From the NCBI RefSeq assembly GCF_014648195.1, contig NZ_BMQQ01000032.1, positions 30,466-82,286 of the forward strand: 51,821 bases of DNA. The letters run 5' to 3'. Each line of letters opens with the position of its first letter. Positions within the stretch are counted from its first letter, which is position 1. Made by a program: the position numbers and the translations under genes. Of this stretch, positions 47,748 through 51,821 are shown one piece after another. The DNA comes from Streptomyces purpureus (GTDB taxonomy: Bacteria; Actinomycetota; Actinomycetes; Streptomycetales; Streptomycetaceae). The notes beneath the pieces were generated by a model. That model saw nothing but the letters and a program-made list of their open reading frames with translations, had not been told where the DNA came from and made no database searches.

Positions 47748-47930
47748 GTGCCGCCTCCTTCGGTCGACGGCCAGATTAGAACGTCCGATCTCATCGAATA
47801 CGGTCGGCGTGCCCCCTGACGTGCCGCCCCCGACTTGATAGGCCAGTCAAACCCTCCACGACCTCAACACCGAACCCCTTGAGCGCATCGTGACCCAGTG
47901 GCTCAGGCCCGACACACCGGAGAGCACCCC
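47748..47930. other. Intergenic region with a gene remnant
   Basis: Contains the promoter and GGAGG ribosome binding site of the MOSC gene (minus) and, from 47848, the short remnant described separately. No palindromic operator was recognised. Confidence 0.4.
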
Positions 47931-47934
47931 ATGA
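47848..47934 (+). pseudogene. C-terminal stub of a gene once coupled to the VOC gene
   Basis: 28 codons, QTLHDLNTEPLERIVTQWLR and PDTPESTP, run into a TGA that overlaps the VOC ATG (ATGA, 47931-47934). The coupling indicates a former upstream gene whose body is deleted. An ArsR-type regulator or SRPBCC protein is commonly found in this position, but 28 residues do not allow a choice. Confidence 0.45.
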
Positions 47935-48317
47935 GGATCCACCTGACCAGCGTCTTCGTCGACGACCAGGACAAGGCCCTGCGCTTCTACACCGAGGTGC
48001 TCGGCTTCCGGAAGAAGACCGAGGTCCCGCTGGGAGACGACCGATGGCTGACCGTGGTCTCACCGGAGGACCCCGACGGCACCGAACTGCTGCTGGAGCC
48101 CGACGGCCACCCCGCGGTGAAGCCGTACAAGGAGGCGCTGGTCGAGGACGGCATCCCGGCCGCGTCCTTCGCCGTCGACGACGTCCACGCGGAGTTCAGC
48201 CGGCTGCGCGAGCTCGGGGTGCGCTTCACCCAGGAGCCGCTGGAGATGGGCCCGGTCACCACCGCCGTACTGGACGACACCTGCGGCAACCTGATCCAGA
48301 TCGTGCACAGCAAATAG
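47931..48317 (+). CDS. VOC-family protein
   Basis: 128 residues from ATG 47931 (GGAGAG upstream). MRIHLTSVFVDDQDKALRFY, LTVVSPEDPDGTELLLEPDG, PAASFAVDDVHAEFSRLREL and TTAVLDDTCGNLIQIVHSK give two complete modules. The final segment NLIQIVH carries Gln where many members have the metal-binding Glu. Of the PhnB-unlike glyoxalase type common in actinomycetes, often paired with a DNA-binding or SRPBCC gene, of which only a stub remains upstream. Confidence 0.9.
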   Translation: MRIHLTSVFVDDQDKALRFYTEVLGFRKKTEVPLGDDRWLTVVSPEDPDGTELLLEPDGHPAVKPYKEALVEDGIPAASFAVDDVHAEFSRLRELGVRFTQEPLEMGPVTTAVLDDTCGNLIQIVHSK

Positions 48318-48362
48318 GGTCAGCGGCCTTCGCACGGACGGGGCGTGCTGGGGCCGCGGGCC

Positions 48363-49940
48363 TCATCGCCGCGGCCCTCGCCTGCCACGGCGGCGCCGGA
48401 TACGGCCGGCGGGCGGGGCACTCCGCCGCGCGCTCATGCCTTTGGCGGCGGCCTGCGTGATGTTGCGGGCCATGCCGCCGAAGACGACGGCGTGGAAAGG
48501 CGAGACCGCCCACCAGTAGACGTGGCCCAGAAGGCCGCGGGGGTGGAACAGGGCGCGCTGCCGGTAACGGGTACGGCCCTCGGCGTCCGACTCGACGTAC
48601 ATCTCCAGCCACGCCAGGCCCGGCAGCCGCATCTCCGCGCGCAGCCGCAGGAGGCGTACGGGCTCGATCTCCTCGACCCGCCAGAAATCCAACGAGTCGC
48701 CCACGCGCAGACGCTCCGCGTCCCGCCGGCCACGGCGCAGACCGACGCCGCCCACGAAACGGTCCAGCCAGCCGCGCACCGCCCAGGCCAGCGGGAAGGA
48801 GTACCAGCCGTTGTCACCGCCGATACCCTCGACCACCTTCCACAGCGCTTCCCGCGACGCGTCGACCGGCAGCTCGCGCTCATCGTGGTAGAGGCTGCCA
48901 CCCGCCCAGTCCGGATCGGTGGGCAGCGGGTCGCTGGGCGCGCCCGGAACAGCGGCGGAGGACCAGCGGGTGACCACCTGCGCCTCCCGCACCCTCCGCA
49001 AGGCCAACGCCAGCGTCTCGTCGAAGGGCATCGGCCGGCCCGGCAGGTCGGGCACGTACCGGGCGATGTCGTGCTCGTGGCAGACGACCTCGTGGCGCAG
49101 GGACTCCGTCAACGGCCGGGCGATCGAGGCGGGCACCGGCGTGACAAGTCCCACCCAGAGGCTGGACAACCCCGGAGTCAGCACGGGCACCGGCACGATC
49201 AGCCGCCGCCGCAGGCCGCCGACCACGGCGTAGCGGCGCATCATCTCCCGGTACGTCAGAACATCCGGCCCGCCGATGTCGAACGCCCGGTCCACGTCGT
49301 CCGGCATGCCGGCCGAGCCGGCCAGATAGCGCAGTACGTCGCGGATCCCGATCGGCTGCGTGCGCGTACGTACCCAACTGGGGGTCACCATCACCGGCAA
49401 CCGCTCGGTCAGATAGCGCAGCATCTCGAACGACGCCGACCCCGAGCCGATGACGACCGCGGCCCGCAGCACCGTGGCAGGCACCCCGGACTCGAGAAAG
49501 ATCCGCCCGACCTCCGACCGGGAACGCAAGTGCGGCGACAGCAGCTGCTCGGGCACGCCCTGCGGCGTGAGCCCTCCGAGGTAGACGATCCGCCGCACGC
49601 CGGCAGCCTCCGCCTGCTCGGCGAAGACGCGCGCGGCGTCGCGGTCGGTGTCCTCGAAACCGGCGCCGGAGCCCAGAGCGTGCACCAGGTAGTAGGCGAC
49701 GTCGATGTCGCGCATCGCCGCCGCGACCGACTCCGCGTCCGTGACATCTCCCCGGACCGTCTCGACATCCCCGACCCACGGATGGTCACGAAGCTTCCCC
49801 GGCGAACGGGCCAGACACCGAACCTGATGCCCCGCCTCCAGCAACTCCGGCACCAGACGCCCACCGACATACCCGGAGGCGCCCGTAACGAGACAGCGCA
49901 GCCTCTCCACGTACTGCTCTCCGTCCGTATCCACGACCAC
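48363..49940 (-). CDS. NAD(P)-binding SDR/NmrA-like protein with C-terminal DUF2867
   Basis: 525 residues. An atypical short-chain dehydrogenase domain covers the first 290 residues: RCLVTGASGYVGGRLVPELL is the dinucleotide loop (GxxGYxG), followed by DVETVRGDVTDAESVAAAMR, IDVAYYLVHALGSG and VLRAAVVIGSGSASFEMLRY. From about 330 the DUF2867 domain follows (WWAVSPFHAVVFGGMARNIT near its end, RLRVGDSLDFWRVEEIEPVR in the middle), resembling START-like beta sheets. Cytoplasmic oxidoreductase or NAD(P)-sensing protein, substrate unknown. The C-terminal basic tail (RRSAPPAGRIRRRRGRRGPR) may touch nucleic acid or membrane. Confidence 0.9.
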   Translation of the reverse strand: MVVDTDGEQYVERLRCLVTGASGYVGGRLVPELLEAGHQVRCLARSPGKLRDHPWVGDVETVRGDVTDAESVAAAMRDIDVAYYLVHALGSGAGFEDTDRDAARVFAEQAEAAGVRRIVYLGGLTPQGVPEQLLSPHLRSRSEVGRIFLESGVPATVLRAAVVIGSGSASFEMLRYLTERLPVMVTPSWVRTRTQPIGIRDVLRYLAGSAGMPDDVDRAFDIGGPDVLTYREMMRRYAVVGGLRRRLIVPVPVLTPGLSSLWVGLVTPVPASIARPLTESLRHEVVCHEHDIARYVPDLPGRPMPFDETLALALRRVREAQVVTRWSSAAVPGAPSDPLPTDPDWAGGSLYHDERELPVDASREALWKVVEGIGGDNGWYSFPLAWAVRGWLDRFVGGVGLRRGRRDAERLRVGDSLDFWRVEEIEPVRLLRLRAEMRLPGLAWLEMYVESDAEGRTRYRQRALFHPRGLLGHVYWWAVSPFHAVVFGGMARNITQAAAKGMSARRSAPPAGRIRRRRGRRGPRR

Positions 49941-50031
49941 CCTCCACGCGCCGGGCCGACAACCCAGCTATCCAAACCCGCGGGGTCCCGCCGCGCGCGG
50001 CAGACTCGCCGCCGCGCTCAACGAAGTGTCG

Positions 50032-50421
50032 TCAGGGCCGGTAGCGCAGGGGGTGCTGCTCAGGTACCTCGACCACGGCGATGCGTACGCCGTCCGGGTC
50101 GGCGATCCACATCTCGACGAGGCCCCACGGCTCCTCCTTCGGGGGCCGCAGGATCTCCACGCCGCGGGCGAGGAGCTCCTCGTGGGCCGCGCGTACGTCG
50201 GCGACCTGGAGCCACAGTCTGATGCCGGGCGTCGCGGGGGTGTCGGTCGAGCGGCCGGAGACCTCCAGGAAGCCGCCGCCGAGGAAGTACACCGTCCCCC
50301 GGTCGGGCCCGGTGCCGAACTCGCGGTAGACCGCGAGGCCCAGAGCGCCGCCGTAGAAGTCGCGGGAGCGCTGGGGATCGGTGGGCGTCAGCAGGATCCG
50401 GCTGGACAGCACATGCACCAT
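50032..50421 (-). CDS. VOC-family protein
   Basis: 129 residues. SSRILLTPTDPQRSRDFYGG, YFLGGGFLEVSGRSTD, LWLQVADVRAAHEELLARGV and WGLVEMWIADPDGVRIAVVE, with the metal-binding Glu (VVE) retained. Lies 51 bases downstream of the TetR gene on the same strand, probably in one transcript, and could be part of the same stress response. Confidence 0.9.
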   Translation of the reverse strand: MVHVLSSRILLTPTDPQRSRDFYGGALGLAVYREFGTGPDRGTVYFLGGGFLEVSGRSTDTPATPGIRLWLQVADVRAAHEELLARGVEILRPPKEEPWGLVEMWIADPDGVRIAVVEVPEQHPLRYRP

Positions 50422-50472
50422 GCACCCGACCCTACGCTCCCGGGCGCGGCGGGCTCTCGTGCCCTGCCGTTG

Positions 50473-51024
50473 TCACGCTCGTCCAGAACGCAGAAGGTAC
50501 TCTCCCGCGAGGTGGACGGCTTCCCGGTGGGTGCGGCCGGGGTGGTCCACGGCCATGAAGTGCCGGCCGATCGCGAGGGCGAAGGCCAGGGTGCTGCGGG
50601 CCTCGATCTCGTCGGGGTCGGTGAGGAAGGCGCCGAACATCCGCCGCAGGAACTCCATGCGCTCGTTGTCGACGCGCCGCAGGCGCGCCGCCACGGACGG
50701 GTCATGGTGGGCCCATGCCCGGACCGCAAGGTCGATCCGGTGGAAGTCCTCCGTGAACGTCCTCTGCCCGGCGCGCCGGATCGCATCGGCCGGGTCTCCG
50801 CCTTCGGCGTCGATCCGGTCCAGGACTTCCTTGGTGCAGCGGCGTTCCCACTCGTCGAGCATCTCCGCGAGCAAGGCGGCGCGGCCGTCGAAGTATCCGT
50901 AGAACCCCCCTTTGGTGACGCCGAGTTCGGCGGCGAGGGTCTCCACGCGTACCGCGTCGGGTCCTCCTTGGGCGAGGGCTTCGAGGCCCGCTTCGATCCA
51001 GCGGGCTCGTGGGGTACGGGGCAC
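50473..51024 (-). CDS. TetR-family transcriptional regulator
   Basis: 183 residues. The HTH (residues about 8-55) reads ARWIEAGLEALAQGGPDAVR, VETLAAELGVTKGGFYGYFD, with the classical GxFYxYF turn. The C-terminal helices contain LAVRAWAHHDPSVAARLRRV and an RHFMAVDHPG helix, typical of the AcrR/TetR_C group. It is divergent from the DUF6463 gene with a 16-bp perfect palindrome plus a second near-copy in between, so it almost surely represses that gene and itself in response to an unknown ligand. Confidence 0.93.
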   Translation of the reverse strand: MPRTPRARWIEAGLEALAQGGPDAVRVETLAAELGVTKGGFYGYFDGRAALLAEMLDEWERRCTKEVLDRIDAEGGDPADAIRRAGQRTFTEDFHRIDLAVRAWAHHDPSVAARLRRVDNERMEFLRRMFGAFLTDPDEIEARSTLAFALAIGRHFMAVDHPGRTHREAVHLAGEYLLRSGRA

Positions 51025-51062
51025 GGCGGGAATCGGGCCACCTCCGTTCGTCGCGTTTCATT

Positions 51063-51101
51063 TGTACGGTACCGTACAGACGATCTTTACGGCACCGTAC
51101 A
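51063..51101. promoter_or_regulatory. TetR operator pair
   Basis: TGTACGGTACCGTACA at 51063-51078 is a perfect 16-bp palindrome. TTTACGGCACCGTACA at 51086-51101 differs at two positions. The 23-base offset puts them about two helical turns apart, between the divergent TetR and DUF6463 starts. Confidence 0.85.
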
Positions 51102-51123
51102 GACGGAAGAAGGAGAGCTCCTG

Positions 51124-51576
51124 ATGAACTCCCGGAAGCGACTGCTCCGTTGGGCGAGCGCGATCATGCTCGTGCTGGGAGTGGGGCACCTGTCCTTGCT
51201 GGCGCTCGCCGCCTCGGCCGACATCGCCGGCTGGGTCGATCGGGGGGTGTGGGCAGCCGTGCCCCTTGACCTCTCGGAGGGGGCGCCGGAGACGGTGGAT
51301 TCCCTGACGAACGTCGTCACCTTCTGGGCGGGCCCAGGGAGCTTCTCCGTGCCGCTGGTTCTGCTGGGGTGCCTGATATGGCACTTCGCCGGTCGCGGGG
51401 TGAGCGTGCCGGCCTGGACCGGCTGGGGCCTCGCGGTGTGGTGCGTGCTGGGCGGCGTACTTCTTGTGCCGTCCCCGTTCTTCGTGGGCGCGGTCTCCGG
51501 AGTGCTCATCGTGCTGGCGGCACGGAAGGGGGACCGGCCGGCAGCCGTCGAGGAGCGGGAGTCACACGTCTCCTGA
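51124..51576 (+). CDS. DUF6463-family membrane protein
   Basis: 150 residues from ATG 51124 with GAAGGAG upstream. Four apolar helices: WASAIMLVLGVGHLSLLALA (with the GH motif of the family), SFSVPLVLLGCLIWHFAG, GWGLAVWCVLGGVLLVPS and VGAVSGVLIVLAARKG. DUF6463 genes are typically paired with a TetR regulator, as here. Integral membrane protein of unknown activity, controlled by the palindromic operators in its promoter. Confidence 0.88.
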   Translation: MNSRKRLLRWASAIMLVLGVGHLSLLALAASADIAGWVDRGVWAAVPLDLSEGAPETVDSLTNVVTFWAGPGSFSVPLVLLGCLIWHFAGRGVSVPAWTGWGLAVWCVLGGVLLVPSPFFVGAVSGVLIVLAARKGDRPAAVEERESHVS

Positions 51577-51589
51577 GCGGAAACAAAGC

Positions 51590-51622
51590 GGCCGGCATTG
51601 CCCTTGATGGGCAGTGCCGGCC
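51590..51622. terminator. Bidirectional hairpin terminator
   Basis: GGCCGGCATTGCCC at 51590-51603 pairs with GGGCAGTGCCGGCC at 51609-51622 (one G-T) around TTGAT. It follows the DUF6463 stop and precedes the convergent transglycosylase stop. Confidence 0.75.
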
Positions 51623-51650
51623 ACATGCCGCCCTAGGGGCGACCGTCGGC

Positions 51651-51821
51651 TCAGTAGGGGCCGTTGACGTTGTCGATGGAGCCGTAGCGGGCGGCCGCGT
51701 AGTTGCAGGCGGCGGTGATGTTGGCGACCGGGTCGTACTGGTCATTCTTGGTGCCGGGGACGTGGTAGGCGTCGAAGGTCGGCTTGATGACCTGGAGCAG
51801 ACCGATCGAAGGCACGCCGTT
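51651..51821 (-). CDS. Transglycosylase SLT-domain protein, C-terminal part
   Basis: The minus frame from the window edge to the TGA at 51651-51653 reads NGVPSIGLLQVIKPTFDAYH, VPGTKNDQYDPVANITAACN and YAAARYGSIDNVNGPY. This is the rear half of a lytic transglycosylase fold: G-L-L/M-Q-V-I-x-P-T-F and the D-P-x-A-N-I-x-A motif. The catalytic Glu and the start lie outside the window. It would cleave peptidoglycan glycan strands extracellularly. The end YGSIDNVNGPY is typical of Streptomyces secreted SLT proteins. Confidence 0.85.
   Translation of the reverse strand, partial: NGVPSIGLLQVIKPTFDAYHVPGTKNDQYDPVANITAACNYAAARYGSIDNVNGPY

Noticed and set aside
45927..47819. A 630-residue plus-strand frame
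   Set aside because: It is out of frame with the beta-helix gene and then antisense to the MOSC gene; composition is Arg/Pro/Ala noise.

Overview
The window is very GC-rich, almost every frame is open, and the genes recall Streptomyces families (DUF4241, DUF6069, DUF6463, PP2C/SpoIIE phosphatases, XRE-MmyB and TioE-type MerR regulators, a Clp-N gene paired with a small HTH gene, TROVE, VanZ, many VOC and GNAT proteins). I read it as accessory chromosomal DNA of a Streptomyces or close relative. No tRNA, rRNA or CRISPR array was seen.

Left part (about 1-20.4 kb) is a decaying, rearranged region. A minus-strand operon carries a type I PKS ketosynthase, a KR-ACP piece joined where an acyltransferase should be, and a translationally coupled AhpD-like protein. 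Around it lie a Rieske oxygenase tail, a frameshifted DUF3592 gene, a VWA-domain gene with one nonsense codon and three frameshifts, a DHFR/beta-lactamase chimera, a frameshifted TROVE gene, and stubs of an M20 peptidase and an N-acylamino acid racemase. Intact genes in between include DUF4241, a PP2C phosphatase, an XRE regulator, an HTH/Clp-N operon, a DHFR-family reductase and a HAD phosphatase. At 16958-18971 an IS5-type relic sits in a CTAG that forms the stop codons of two convergent genes. A complete IS110-family element (17085-18819) is nested inside it.

The IS110 element is the most interesting object. The empty target site can be rebuilt exactly, the core dinucleotide is CT, and the roughly 390-base non-coding region upstream of the recombinase gene holds four short stretches matching the left and right target and the left and right donor. 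They are arranged as guide - small hairpin - guide twice, which is the layout of a bridge RNA.

Right part (20.5-51.8 kb) is mostly intact single genes and small operons: a flavin oxidoreductase, a HAD phosphatase, a LysE exporter with two strong palindromes, a double-MerR regulator divergent from an erythromycin-esterase-like gene, a dienelactone-hydrolase-like protein lacking its nucleophile, a VanZ / response regulator / histidine kinase operon, lipoproteins, a serine hydrolase, an IS30-HTH/MarR-like regulator divergent from a cytochrome P450, a sulfite oxidase followed by an ATP-grasp ligase and a beta-helix protein, a MOSC protein, an SDR/DUF2867 protein, a TetR/DUF6463 divergent pair with a perfect operator, and at the edge the C-terminus of a lytic transglycosylase. 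Several single-domain VOC and GNAT proteins are interspersed.
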